From Clostridia bacterium (GTDB lineage Bacteria; Bacillota_A; Clostridia; Oscillospirales; CAG-272), in contig JAGBRZ010000108.1 of the NCBI GenBank assembly GCA_017632155.1, forward strand, positions 1 through 46,847: 46,847 nt of DNA, read 5' to 3'. Position 1 is the stretch's first letter. Every line of letters begins with the position of its first letter. The notes beneath the pieces are model-generated. The model searched no databases and was not told the DNA's origin. It saw only the letters and a list, made by a program, of their open reading frames with translations. Below, in pieces: positions 9,442 through 18,012 of the stretch. Both the position numbers and the translations under genes were made by a program.

Positions 9442-9855
9442 GTGAAACAGATAAATAAAGCAAAGTTGACCAAATATGCTGTTTGTTTTGCAATAGAAAT
9501 ATTCATCGGTTTTTTGGTGATCTGGTCGAAGGGCTTTTTCACACAAAGCGCGGCGGTAAATCTTCAAATATTGGCTGACGCCTTCTTCGTGTCGGGCATA
9601 TTGATGACTCTCTTTGCCGGAATGCTCTTCATCAGCAGCGAGGGCGCGCTTATCGGTATTGGATTTGTATTGCGCAACGTTGTGCTCACCTTTATTCCTA
9701 TGGGCAGAGCAAGACAAGAGCTGTATGCAGACTATCGCGCACGCAAGTTAAGCGCTGCCAAGGAACACGACAACAGCAGTATTTTGGTAACAGGACTTTT
9801 CTTCCTTATCATTGGAGTCATCCTGACGGTTATTTGGTGCGTTAAGTTTTATTAA
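9442..9855 (+). CDS. Small integral membrane protein (DUF3899-like)
   Basis: A 137-residue protein with three to four hydrophobic segments, near residues 12-30, 42-65, 73-88 and 112-134. A conserved-looking GALIGIGFVLR stretch near the middle resembles DUF3899 membrane proteins of Bacillota; the match is from memory and moderate. It starts with GTG at 9442, as no in-frame ATG with a ribosome site is nearby. It sits 21 bases after the transporter operon and before a strong terminator, so it is probably its last gene. Function unknown. Confidence 0.7.
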   Translation: MKQINKAKLTKYAVCFAIEIFIGFLVIWSKGFFTQSAAVNLQILADAFFVSGILMTLFAGMLFISSEGALIGIGFVLRNVVLTFIPMGRARQELYADYRARKLSAAKEHDNSSILVTGLFFLIIGVILTVIWCVKFY

Positions 9856-9865
9856 AACCACAATG

Positions 9866-9905
9866 AAAACACTTGCTTATCGGCAACGGTAAGCAAGTGT
9901 TTTTT
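9866..9905 (+). terminator. Intrinsic terminator ending the transporter operon
   Basis: AAAACACTTGCTTA and TAAGCAAGTGTTTT form a 14-bp stem with a 10-base loop followed by T residues. It separates the transporter unit from the next promoter, whose -35 box begins at 9907. Confidence 0.92.
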
Positions 9906-9906
9906 G

Positions 9907-9935
9907 TTGACTTCACCGCTTTTTTGTGATATAAT
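9907..9935 (+). promoter_or_regulatory. Sigma-A promoter of the C39-like/pectate-lyase/SGNH operon
   Basis: TTGACT (9907-9912), a 17-base spacer and TATAAT (9930-9935), with a TG-A extended -10. Transcription would start near 9942, about 25 bases before the ATG at 9967. Confidence 0.85.
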
Positions 9936-9966
9936 TAGAATAATAAACTTGAAAGGAAGCAGAGAG

Positions 9967-10563
9967 ATGCGATATATAAATCAGCTTGAATACGCACATC
10001 TTCCCTACCCTACAAAAATCAAAAAAGCAGACGTGCCCGAGGAAAAGAAGAAGACAACCGTTAGAAGCTCGGGGTGCGGACTTTGCTGTGCTTGCATGAC
10101 GGTTGATCTGCTGACTGACAAAAGCCTTGAAATTGAAGAATGCGTTCGCATTGCGGAGGATTGTTTGGCAAACCACGGGGTTGGAACCGATCTGTCGATT
10201 CTCGGTGGTGTCATTGCCGATAAATTCGGACTTTCATATTCAAAGACCAACGATCTTGACGTAGCTATCGAGCATCTCCGCGCGGGCGGTGCGATCATTA
10301 CCCACGTTGGCATACCCAAGGATGCCTCCATCGGTCTTTTTACCAAAAGCGGACATTATATATCCCTCATTTCCACCGACGGCAAGGAGTTCTGCATTCT
10401 TGATCCCTCTTGGTCTGCGGAAAAGTATAAAATTCCGGAAAGACTCGGCAGAGTCAACGAGGATAACTACCCCTATCTGTATTGTGACGTTAACACCGTA
10501 CACAGCGAAACAAAACCCGGACGAACAAAATATCATCTTTTTGCAAGAAAGAAGGAACAATAA
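9967..10563 (+). CDS. C39-like papain-fold cysteine peptidase or peptidase-like protein
   Basis: A 198-residue cytoplasmic protein of the C39-like group. The likely triad is visible: Cys37 in the SGCGLC motif at the start of a helix, His130 in SGHYISLIS, and Asp146 in LDPSW. No signal peptide or ABC-exporter domain is present, so it is a stand-alone domain rather than a bacteriocin-processing exporter. ATG 9967 follows GAAAGGAAGCAGAGAG and fits the promoter; longer reading to 9904 would cross that promoter and was rejected. Its stop overlaps the next start (TAATG). Substrate unknown. Confidence 0.75.
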   Translation: MRYINQLEYAHLPYPTKIKKADVPEEKKKTTVRSSGCGLCCACMTVDLLTDKSLEIEECVRIAEDCLANHGVGTDLSILGGVIADKFGLSYSKTNDLDVAIEHLRAGGAIITHVGIPKDASIGLFTKSGHYISLISTDGKEFCILDPSWSAEKYKIPERLGRVNEDNYPYLYCDVNTVHSETKPGRTKYHLFARKKEQ

Positions 10564-11666
10564 TGAGCAGTTTTGGAATAAACGTATTTGATTTTGGAGC
10601 AAAAGGTGACGGAATCACCGATGATACCGCCGCTATTCAAGCGGCAATTAACTTTGCGGCAGAGCGAGGCGGCGGAAAGATCCTTTTCCCCTACACAAAG
10701 GGCGGATACCGAATCGCCTCGCCCGCGATTGAGAAATATAACGGAAAACCTCTTCGCGCACAGCTTATGATCCCTCCCGGGGACGCCAACATTATGCTTG
10801 AGGGCGAAATGCCTTGCAAGATCCTCAACGCCTATATCGTGCGCAAGCTCGATTCGGTAAAAGATAATTTTGAACCCACTTGCTTTGCAGAAAAGCCTCT
10901 CGGCTATAACAATACTCGCATTTTTTCGGACTGGGATGCTCCCGAGGAGCACGAAGGAACTGCGCGCCCCTACTCCATCCTCGCCGCACCCGAGGGCACG
11001 AGCTGTAAGGGCAAATTCAGCGTATCGCAGTTTTCGATAGCAAATCTCGATTTCCGCGTTCCTATGCGCCACGATAAAATGTACCCCACTCAATCTGCGG
11101 TGAATCTTCAGAACGTAAGCCGTGTTCATATCTGCGACAGCCATTTTGCGCTTTTAGAAAACGTCGGCGATACCGTCCTCGGCAAGGAGCTTCTGCACAA
11201 TCCCTGCCACACAGCGGGACTCATCCTTTCGGGCGACCAGAATGACAACAACGTCCTTCGCAACGTCGGAGTTCAGGGTTACCGCTACGGCATCGTTTCG
11301 GGCGAGCACGTGGTCGCAGACTACCTCTACATACACAACTGCGAGGAGGGCATCACCTTCCACGATTGCTCACATCTTTCGGTCATCAACCACATTGTAG
11401 CACAGCACAACGCCGTGATCATCTCTACTGCAGACATCGATCTTTTCGGTATGCCAAAGGGTCCTTGCAACGTTGAATTCGGAACAGTAAACTTCGAATG
11501 CGGAACCGGACTCAGCCCTGAGATATGCCAGCTTCAATACGGTGTCCGCGACAATGAGGGCAGACTCCGCGGTTCGCTTGTATGGCACAAGCCATGGGGA
11601 AAGAAAGAATTCCCCGTCCTCTGTACCGAAAAATTCACAGTCAAACGTTTCGGATACCAATCTTAA
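10563..11666 (+). CDS. Pectate-lyase-3-type right-handed beta-helix protein
   Basis: The N-terminus reads INVFDFGAKGDGITDDTAA, the classic opening of the pectate lyase superfamily 3 / polygalacturonase-like beta-helix fold. The rest is rich in short strand repeats with Asn, His and Asp turns (for example DQNDNNVLRNVGVQGYRYG). It has 367 residues and no signal peptide, so it likely works on a small substrate in the cytoplasm. Which sugar it binds and whether it is a lyase, hydrolase or epimerase cannot be read from sequence. It is translationally coupled to the C39-like gene (one-base overlap). Confidence 0.8.
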   Translation: MSSFGINVFDFGAKGDGITDDTAAIQAAINFAAERGGGKILFPYTKGGYRIASPAIEKYNGKPLRAQLMIPPGDANIMLEGEMPCKILNAYIVRKLDSVKDNFEPTCFAEKPLGYNNTRIFSDWDAPEEHEGTARPYSILAAPEGTSCKGKFSVSQFSIANLDFRVPMRHDKMYPTQSAVNLQNVSRVHICDSHFALLENVGDTVLGKELLHNPCHTAGLILSGDQNDNNVLRNVGVQGYRYGIVSGEHVVADYLYIHNCEEGITFHDCSHLSVINHIVAQHNAVIISTADIDLFGMPKGPCNVEFGTVNFECGTGLSPEICQLQYGVRDNEGRLRGSLVWHKPWGKKEFPVLCTEKFTVKRFGYQS

Positions 11667-11688
11667 TTTTCAACCCAAGGAGACAAAT

Positions 11689-12342
11689 ATGACACAAAAA
11701 ATCAATTATCTCGATCCGGTATTAAACGAAATGGCGGCTAAGTGGCCGAATAACAGAACGGTCAATATCGTTTGCCACGGGCACAGCGTCCCCTCAGGAT
11801 ATTTCGCAACACCATTCGTCAACACTTTTTCCGCTTATCCGCACCTGATGCACAAAATGATAAAGGAGCGTTTCCCTTATGCGGTAACAAACGTTATCGT
11901 GACTGCTATCGGAGGCGAAAACTCCGTCGGCGGAGAGAAGCGTTTTGAAACCGACGTATTATCTCATCGGCCCGATGTGCTGACGATAGATTACAGCCTC
12001 AATGACCGTGCAATCGGACTTGAGGCTGCCCAAAAGGCTTGGTGTTCAATGATCGAACAGGCATTGGAGCGAGGTATTAAGATCATTCTCTGCACACCGA
12101 CTTGGGATAACTCATACTATTCTCAAAATGAAAAATGGGATGCTCTCGTCCGTCAAGCAGAGCAAGTGAGAATGCTCGCAGACCGCTACGATATCGGCCT
12201 TGCCGACAGCTTTAAAGCATTCGAAAAGAAAATTTCCGAGCCGAGTGATCTCGCGAAATACCTCTCGCACGTCAACCATCCCACAGAGGCGGGACACCGA
12301 CTTGTCGCTGAAGAGATCGCAAAATATTTTATTGCGAGGTAA
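11689..12342 (+). CDS. SGNH/GDSL-fold hydrolase, probable carbohydrate esterase
   Basis: A 217-residue protein without signal peptide. Block I is CHGHSVPSGYF, placing the nucleophile Ser at residue 33 in a GHS rather than GDS context. Block III is SLND near residue 103 and block V is HVNHPTEAGH, with the catalytic His. The Asp expected three residues before that His is His, so the triad may be a dyad or use another acid. ATG 11689 follows AAGGAG. Together with the beta-helix gene it suggests deacylation plus cleavage of a small decorated oligosaccharide; this is inference. Confidence 0.8.
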   Translation: MTQKINYLDPVLNEMAAKWPNNRTVNIVCHGHSVPSGYFATPFVNTFSAYPHLMHKMIKERFPYAVTNVIVTAIGGENSVGGEKRFETDVLSHRPDVLTIDYSLNDRAIGLEAAQKAWCSMIEQALERGIKIILCTPTWDNSYYSQNEKWDALVRQAEQVRMLADRYDIGLADSFKAFEKKISEPSDLAKYLSHVNHPTEAGHRLVAEEIAKYFIAR

Positions 12343-12360
12343 ATGAAATATACATTCCTA

Positions 12361-12390
12361 ACGCATCCTTTAAGGGTGCGTTTTTTAATT
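12361..12390 (+). terminator. Intrinsic terminator after the SGNH gene
   Basis: ACGCATCCTT/AAGGGTGCGT stem with a very short loop followed by six T residues. Confidence 0.85.
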
Positions 12391-12432
12391 CATGATATTT
12401 CCTCTTATTTTTTGAGTTTCCACGCAAATGCC

Positions 12433-12461
12433 TTGAAAAATGTCAAAATATGTGGTATAAT
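12433..12461 (+). promoter_or_regulatory. Sigma-A promoter of the purine permease
   Basis: TTGAAA (12433-12438), 17-base spacer, TATAAT (12456-12461), with extended TG-G. The leader would be only about 25 bases, leaving no room for a purine riboswitch. Confidence 0.83.
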
Positions 12462-12492
12462 GATACCATATTTACAAGAAGGAGACTTTTTT

Positions 12493-13848
12493 ATGAAAAA
12501 GCTGTTTCACTTAAAAGAAAACGGTACGACTGTGTCTACCGAGATCATGGCGGGTCTGACCACCTTTTTTGCCATGGCGTACATCATTGTAGTCAATCCG
12601 GGCATTCTTGCGGAATCGGGTATGGAATGGGGAGCAGTATTCCTTGCCACCATCATTTCTGCCGTTGTCGGCACGCTGATAATGGGTCTTGTAGCCAATG
12701 TTCCCTATGCGCAGGCTCCCGGTATGGGACTTAATGCATTTTTTGTTTACACTGTTTGCTTCGGTCTTGGATTCACTTGGCAGCAGGCGCTTTCTATGGT
12801 CTTTATCTGCGGACTTATCAACATCTTTATCACGGTAACCAAGATCCGCAAATATATCATAAAAGCCATTCCCCTCAGCCTTCAGAACGCGATTGGCGGC
12901 GGTATTGGTATTTTCGTTGCATATATCGGCTTTTTGAATGTCGGCATACTTAATTTTGGAGCCGGTGTTCCCGAGCTTGCTACATTGAACCAGCCCGTTC
13001 TTTGGGTGTTCCTGATAGGCCTTGTGATCATGGCGGCACTTTTGATACTCAAGGTCAAGGGCGCGATTCTGATCGGTATTGTTGCCACAACACTCATCGG
13101 CATCCCCTTCGGCGTTACCACACTCGGGGACACTATCAGCTTCACGGACGCTTGTGCTCAGCTCCCCACCACCTTCCTTGCCATCTTCAAGGAGGGCGGA
13201 ATCACCAGCCTCTTCACCGATATGTCCAAGCTTCCTCTCGTGCTGATCACGATTTTCTCGTTCAGCATTTCGGATACATTTGATACCATTGGAACCTTCA
13301 TCGGTACAGGCCGACGCGCCGGAATCTTCTCTGCAGAGGATGAGCAGGCAATGGAAGAAGGCACGGGATTCAAATCCAAGATGGACAAGGCTCTGTTTGC
13401 CGATGCAACTGCTACCTCTATCGGCGCTCTGTTTGGCACCTCAAACACCACCACTTTCGTTGAAAGTGCTGCCGGTATCGGAGCAGGCGGACGCACAGGT
13501 CTTACCTCGGTCATTACAGCTATCTGCTTTATCCTCTCGGCATTCCTTGCCACATTCGTCAGCGCAGTTCCCGCCGCTGCAACCGCACCCGCGCTCGTAC
13601 TTGTCGGAGTTATGATGACATCATCCTTCAAAGATATTGATTGGAACGACTTTGACGAGGCTCTGCCCGCATTCTTCGCCGCATTTTTCATGGCTCTTTG
13701 TTATAGCATTTCCTATGGCATCGCGGCAGGATTTATCTTCTACGTTATAGTGAAGACCTGCAAGGGCAAGGTGAAAGAGATCAATCCTATCCTTTGGGTT
13801 TGCACGGCTTTGTTCGTTTTGAACTTTATTCTCTTGGCACTCATCTGA
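12493..13848 (+). CDS. NCS2-family purine permease (AzgA/PbuG-like)
   Basis: Proton-coupled uptake of hypoxanthine, guanine or adenine across the cytoplasmic membrane. Recognised from the N-terminus (STEIMAGLTTFFAMAYIIVV), the QAPGMGLNAFF motif, the AIGGGIGIFVAYIG segment and the DTIGTFIGTGRRAG stretch typical of the AzgA branch. It is a polytopic protein of 451 residues, the usual length. ATG 12493 lies 10 bases after AAGGAG; the upstream in-frame region to 12343 crosses the terminator and promoter and was rejected. It is monocistronic, with its own terminator. Which purine is preferred cannot be told. Confidence 0.94.
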   Translation: MKKLFHLKENGTTVSTEIMAGLTTFFAMAYIIVVNPGILAESGMEWGAVFLATIISAVVGTLIMGLVANVPYAQAPGMGLNAFFVYTVCFGLGFTWQQALSMVFICGLINIFITVTKIRKYIIKAIPLSLQNAIGGGIGIFVAYIGFLNVGILNFGAGVPELATLNQPVLWVFLIGLVIMAALLILKVKGAILIGIVATTLIGIPFGVTTLGDTISFTDACAQLPTTFLAIFKEGGITSLFTDMSKLPLVLITIFSFSISDTFDTIGTFIGTGRRAGIFSAEDEQAMEEGTGFKSKMDKALFADATATSIGALFGTSNTTTFVESAAGIGAGGRTGLTSVITAICFILSAFLATFVSAVPAAATAPALVLVGVMMTSSFKDIDWNDFDEALPAFFAAFFMALCYSISYGIAAGFIFYVIVKTCKGKVKEINPILWVCTALFVLNFILLALI

Positions 13849-13849
13849 C

Positions 13850-13887
13850 AAAAAAGCACATCTGCACAGCAGGTGTGCTTTTTCTTC
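13850..13887 (+). terminator. Intrinsic terminator after the purine permease
   Basis: AAAAAGCACATCTGC pairs with GCAGGTGTGCTTTTT (one G-T pair) around a short loop. The next promoter begins directly after it. Confidence 0.9.
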
Positions 13888-13916
13888 TTGACATATCCCG
13901 CATATTGTGGTACAAT
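13888..13916 (+). promoter_or_regulatory. Sigma-A promoter of the sialidase/GH32/URO-D operon
   Basis: TTGACA (13888-13893), 17-base spacer, TACAAT (13911-13916), extended TG-G. The start near 13923 gives a leader of about 33 bases before ATG 13956. Confidence 0.83.
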
Positions 13917-13955
13917 AAACATATAGAAATCTTTTCTGAAGTGAGGAAAAACGAT

Positions 13956-15026
13956 ATGACCGTCAGATTAGTCTGCGACCTGCCTCCGAGTGAGAACAAC
14001 CCGAGAAACAGCGAGGGTGCATTTCTGCGCGCGCCTTCGGGCGAAATACTGTTTGCTTACAGCGCTTATACCGGAACAAACGGCAACGATCACGCCGCTT
14101 GCAACATCAAAATGATCCGCTCTTTTGACGAGGGCGAAAGTTGGACACAGCCCGAAATGATCGCCACTGCGGCTTTTTTCGGCACGGAAAACGTTATGAG
14201 CGTTTCTGCACTCACTCTCACCGACGGTGCGCTTGCTTTTTATTTCCTTATTAAAGAAAACGATGGCACGTCCACTCTCGGACGTACGGTTTCGCGCGAC
14301 GGAGGAAAGACTTTCACTCCCGAACGCACCGTTTGGGACGTTCCGTCCGCTTACTACGTCATCAACAACGACCGTCTGGTTCGTATTTCAGACGGCAGAA
14401 TAATCGCGCCCGCAGCATATTATCCCGCCTACAAAACCAAATACGGCATTTATAATCCCGCAATAACAGTTCTGCTCATATCCGATGATGACGGCGTAAC
14501 CTTCCGTATGCATCCAAACGCACGCCTTTGCCACTCAGATCACATAAATCTCAAGTACGGTCTGCAAGAGCCTGGTATCATTGAGCTCTCGAAGGACGTT
14601 TTTTGGCTGTGGATGCGCACGGGAGCTTCATATCAGTATCAAAGCTTCTCGGTTGATGGTCTACTTAGCTTCACTTCCCCCGAGCCGAGTATTTTCACCT
14701 CGCCCAATTCTCCAATGCAGATCGTCAGGCACGATGCTGACACACTTTACGCCATCTACAATCCCGTTCCTAATTATAACGGAAGGGCAAAAACAAAATG
14801 GGGCTGTGGCAGAACTCCGTTCGTGATCCGAAAGAGCATCGATAACGGCAAGACCTTTGGAGAGCTTAATATCATCGAAGAAGGCGATCGCGGATTCTGT
14901 TACCCCGGTGTATTCTTCACAGCAGACGGCTCTATGCTCTGCGCCTACTGTCGAGGCGGCGAGGAGGACGGTGTCTGCCTTTTCCGCCTCGGAATTGCTA
15001 AATTTGCGCTTGACGATATACAATAA
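13956..15026 (+). CDS. Sialidase/neuraminidase-fold protein with Asp-box repeats
   Basis: A six-bladed propeller of 356 residues. Several Asp boxes (S-x-D-x-G-x-[ST]-[WF]) are visible: SFDEGESWT, SRDGGKTF, SDDDGVTF and SIDNGKTF. The NSEGAFLRAPSGEILFAYS start and the C-terminal DRGFCYPGVFFTADGSMLCAYCRGG resemble bacterial exo-alpha-sialidase-like proteins (BNR family). No signal peptide was seen, so it would act on imported sugars or serve as an unrelated propeller glycosidase. ATG 13956 follows GTGAGG. The next gene begins one base after its stop, so co-translation with GH32 is likely. Sialic acid specificity is unproven. Confidence 0.78.
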   Translation: MTVRLVCDLPPSENNPRNSEGAFLRAPSGEILFAYSAYTGTNGNDHAACNIKMIRSFDEGESWTQPEMIATAAFFGTENVMSVSALTLTDGALAFYFLIKENDGTSTLGRTVSRDGGKTFTPERTVWDVPSAYYVINNDRLVRISDGRIIAPAAYYPAYKTKYGIYNPAITVLLISDDDGVTFRMHPNARLCHSDHINLKYGLQEPGIIELSKDVFWLWMRTGASYQYQSFSVDGLLSFTSPEPSIFTSPNSPMQIVRHDADTLYAIYNPVPNYNGRAKTKWGCGRTPFVIRKSIDNGKTFGELNIIEEGDRGFCYPGVFFTADGSMLCAYCRGGEEDGVCLFRLGIAKFALDDIQ

Positions 15027-15027
15027 A

Positions 15028-16131
15028 ATGGACTACTCACAAAGATTAAAATATCATTACAGACCTGAAAAAGGTTGGATAAACGATCCTAACGGACTCG
15101 TTTGTTTTGACGGATACTATCACGTATTCTATCAGCACGCTCCCGATTTTGAAATTCCTTGGAAACAGCCGATGCATTGGGGACACGCGCGAACGAAGGA
15201 TTTTCTTAATTGGGAAGAACTCCCCGTCGCGCTTTATCCCGACAAAGATTACGACGCGGGCGGATGCTGGTCGGGCACCGCTATGGTGAAGGACGGGGTT
15301 TTATATTTGTTTTACGCTTCCATCCGCGTGGAGGATGGCTCAAACAAAAAGATACAGACGGTAAGCGTTGCGTATTCAACCGACGGAATAACTTTTGAAA
15401 AATACAACGGAAATCCCGTGATAGATCACTATCCCGTCGACGGAGGCCCCGATTTCAGAGATCCCGCAGTATGCTGCATAGACGGCAAATATTACTGCGT
15501 AATGGCGTCGGGAAATCCAGAAACAAAAACGGGCAGACTCCTGCTTTATACCTCGAGCGATCTTTTTGATTGGAAATACGTCGGCATTATGAGCGAGTGG
15601 GAAAATTGTAAATACGCCGAATGCCCGTCCTTTATGTCCGTCGGTGACGGTGCGCTTCTCGCAGCGTCGGTCTGTCCTCTTGACTCAACTCACTACTTTT
15701 CGCTTATGTTCGGAAGTTTCGAAAATGACAAATTCACATCCGAGTATCAATCAGAGACAGACAAAGGTCCCGATCAATACGCCGGTCAGGTATTCAAAGA
15801 TAACAGGGGCAGAACCCTTCTGATTTCTTGGATCCCCGGTTGGAAATACCGCGGATATGCCCCCACGGATATCGGATGTATGTCCGTACCGCGCGAGATA
15901 AAGCTTTGCGGTGGCGAAATAAGCGCTTATCCAATCGAAGAATTTTGGCATTTGCTGAAGGACGAAGACGAATCCGTCAGACGAACTCAAAAAGGATTTA
16001 TCATCGAAAGAAACGGCAGAGAACCCGTTATATACGAAGGAGAAATCCGCGATCTCAAGATTCTGCGCGACGGATATGTCGTTGAGGTCTTTGTAAACGG
16101 CGGAAAAGAAATCTATACCGCCCTGCTTTGA
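15028..16131 (+). CDS. GH32 beta-fructosidase (sucrose/fructan hydrolase type)
   Basis: Retaining glycosidase cleaving beta-fructofuranosyl bonds. Catalytic motifs are all present: WINDPNG with nucleophile Asp20, FRDP with the transition-state stabiliser Asp145, and ECPSF with acid/base Glu198. The five-bladed propeller is followed by only about 65 residues, where family members usually carry a beta-sandwich of 130-180; the end (VVEVFVNGGKEIYTALL) matches the last strands of that domain, so the sandwich is condensed. Length 367 against about 480 usual. There is no signal peptide, pointing to intracellular substrate. The ribosome site is weak and translation probably depends on the upstream gene. 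Confidence 0.9.
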   Translation: MDYSQRLKYHYRPEKGWINDPNGLVCFDGYYHVFYQHAPDFEIPWKQPMHWGHARTKDFLNWEELPVALYPDKDYDAGGCWSGTAMVKDGVLYLFYASIRVEDGSNKKIQTVSVAYSTDGITFEKYNGNPVIDHYPVDGGPDFRDPAVCCIDGKYYCVMASGNPETKTGRLLLYTSSDLFDWKYVGIMSEWENCKYAECPSFMSVGDGALLAASVCPLDSTHYFSLMFGSFENDKFTSEYQSETDKGPDQYAGQVFKDNRGRTLLISWIPGWKYRGYAPTDIGCMSVPREIKLCGGEISAYPIEEFWHLLKDEDESVRRTQKGFIIERNGREPVIYEGEIRDLKILRDGYVVEVFVNGGKEIYTALL

Positions 16132-16144
16132 AAGGAGCCGCATA

Positions 16145-17215
16145 ATGATACAGCTTACAGAAAGAGAAAGAATGCTTCGCACGTACCGACGTCAGGAGAT
16201 CGACCGTATTCCAATGATTGACGGCGCTTGGCGCGGAACTATCAACCGCTGGTACGCTGAGGGTATGCCTAAAAATATGGAGTGGGAGGACTATTTCGGC
16301 TTTGACCGTGTAATTCGCATATGTCCCGATAATTCCCCAAGATTCCAAAGAAGAGTTATCGAGGAAAACGAGCGCTACAAAATCGAAACAACGCCTTGGG
16401 GAGGCACGCAAAAGGTATTCAATATTCTCGATTCCACCCCTGAAGTGCTTGAATTTTATTATGACACACCCGAAAAATGGGAAGAAGCCAAAAAGGCTAT
16501 GTATACTTTTCACGAGGACAGAATTCCGTGGAAATACCTTGAAACGAATTATCCCAAGTGGAAAGCGGAGGGCCGCTTTTTGCAGCTTGTTATCTGGTTC
16601 GGATTTGACGTTGCCCACACACGCCTGACGGGAACGGAAAATATGCTCATTTCAATGTTTGAAGATCCCGATTGGGTCACCGACATTTTCGACACTTATC
16701 TCAACACCTCCCTCGATCTTTGCCAGCGCATTCTTGATGCGGGATATGAATTTGACGGAATATTCTGGTATGACGATATGGGATATAAGGGATCGCCCTT
16801 CTTTTCTGCCGCTATGTACCGTGAACTTTTGAAGCCTTACCACAAAAAGGCAGTCGATTGGGCGCACGAGCGCGGAATGGTGACAGAAATGCACTCCTGC
16901 GGTTACATAGACCCCCTGCTCCCCGATATACTTGAAACGGGAGTCGAGATGCTCAACCCGCTTGAGGTCAAAGCGGGAATGGATCCCTTCAAGCTGAAAA
17001 AGCTTTATGGCGACCGCCTCGCATTCCGCGGCGGCATCAATGCACAGCTTTGGGATAACATCGACCTCGTTCGCGCGGAAATGGAGCGCATCATACCCGC
17101 AATGAAGGAGGGTGGCGGATACGTTTTCTCCTCCGACCACTCGATACCCAACTCGGTTTCCTTCGAGAATATGAAAGAGATTGCAAGACTCGCACACGAG
17201 CTTGGAAGATATTGA
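16145..17215 (+). CDS. Uroporphyrinogen decarboxylase (URO-D) family protein
   Basis: A TIM-barrel protein of 356 residues of the URO-D/MtaA superfamily. The N-terminal LTERERMLRTYRRQEIDRIP is typical, and the C-terminal half carries MHSCGYIDPLLPDILETG and LNPLEVKAGMD, where members of the methyltransferase branch bind metal through His/Cys. True heme-pathway HemE enzymes have a different N-terminus, and no other tetrapyrrole gene is near, so a corrinoid- or thiol-dependent methyl transfer or an unrelated sugar-linked role is more likely. ATG 16145 follows AAAGGAG. It is the last gene of the unit before a terminator. Confidence 0.85.
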   Translation: MIQLTERERMLRTYRRQEIDRIPMIDGAWRGTINRWYAEGMPKNMEWEDYFGFDRVIRICPDNSPRFQRRVIEENERYKIETTPWGGTQKVFNILDSTPEVLEFYYDTPEKWEEAKKAMYTFHEDRIPWKYLETNYPKWKAEGRFLQLVIWFGFDVAHTRLTGTENMLISMFEDPDWVTDIFDTYLNTSLDLCQRILDAGYEFDGIFWYDDMGYKGSPFFSAAMYRELLKPYHKKAVDWAHERGMVTEMHSCGYIDPLLPDILETGVEMLNPLEVKAGMDPFKLKKLYGDRLAFRGGINAQLWDNIDLVRAEMERIIPAMKEGGGYVFSSDHSIPNSVSFENMKEIARLAHELGRY

Positions 17216-17221
17216 TCAAAA

Positions 17222-17250
17222 AAGGGAAGACTTTCGTCTTCCCTTCTCTT
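17222..17250. terminator. Bidirectional intrinsic terminator between convergent operons
   Basis: AAGGGAAGAC/GTCTTCCCTT with loop TTTC, followed by a T-rich run on the plus strand and preceded by an A run that serves the minus strand. It lies between the URO-D gene and the end of the activase gene. Confidence 0.88.
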
Positions 17251-18012
17251 TTATTTTGCCGCCTTCAGCGCGGTTTTTTTGCTCTCGCCGATGGCGTGAT
17301 ATGGCAAAAGCTCGTGCTCAAGCTCGCGGGCAGTGCAATATTGCTTAATTCTTTCAAGCTCATCGCCGTCGTTGTAACCGGGAATCACGGGTGTGCGGAT
17401 AATGATCCTTTTGCCCGTTTCGATCAGCCTTTCAAGATTCTCCAATATCAGTCTGTTGTCCGCGCCCGTGCCCGCTCGATGAAGTTCGGGATCAAGCGCC
17501 TTGATGTCATAAAGGAAACAAGAGGTGTATGGCAACACCTTCTCAAAACTGCTCGGGGGCAGGTTGCCGGCGGTGTCGATAGCCACGGAAATACCTGCCG
17601 AGGCGCATTTTTGGGCAATTTCTGCAAGGAAATCGGGATAAAGCATACACTCTCCACCCGAGAAAGTCACTCCGCCACCCGTGGCGCGATAAAAGTCAAC
17701 ATCTGCGGAAATTATCTCATAAAGCTCGTCTGCGGTGTATTTGCGACCATAAAGCTTCCTTGCTTCTGCGGGGCAATTATCAACACATTCACCGCAGAGG
17801 ACACAAGAATCGGGACTCGAGCATATCTCTTTACACACTCCGCAACCGATGCATTTTTCGGTCATCAGAGCAAGTTCGTGCTTGGGGGATTTGCTCTCGG
17901 GATTATGGCACCATTTGCAATCAAGGTTACAGCCCTTGAAAAACACCGCTGTCCTAACGCCGGGACCGTCAACCGTCGAGGATCGCTTGATGTCAAAAAT
18001 ATAGGGTATCAT
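17251..18012 (-). CDS. Glycyl-radical enzyme activating protein (radical SAM activase)
   Basis: Uses S-adenosylmethionine to install the glycyl radical on the partner enzyme encoded upstream. The radical SAM cluster motif CNLDCKWC is at Cys28, Cys32 and Cys35. A ferredoxin-like insert holds eight Cys (54, 57, 60, 64, 70, 73, 76, 80) for two extra [4Fe-4S] clusters, the form typical of activases of non-PFL glycyl-radical enzymes. GGGVTFSGGE, the SAM-contacting motif, follows near residue 110. Length 253 is a little short. The start overlaps the stop of the broken aldo-keto reductase gene (ATGA), so it is translationally coupled to it. Confidence 0.93.
   Translation of the reverse strand: MIPYIFDIKRSSTVDGPGVRTAVFFKGCNLDCKWCHNPESKSPKHELALMTEKCIGCGVCKEICSSPDSCVLCGECVDNCPAEARKLYGRKYTADELYEIISADVDFYRATGGGVTFSGGECMLYPDFLAEIAQKCASAGISVAIDTAGNLPPSSFEKVLPYTSCFLYDIKALDPELHRAGTGADNRLILENLERLIETGKRIIIRTPVIPGYNDGDELERIKQYCTARELEHELLPYHAIGESKKTALKAAK

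Noticed and set aside
12462..12492. A purine riboswitch before the purine permease
   Set aside because: The leader after the clear promoter is only about 25 bases, too short for the aptamer.
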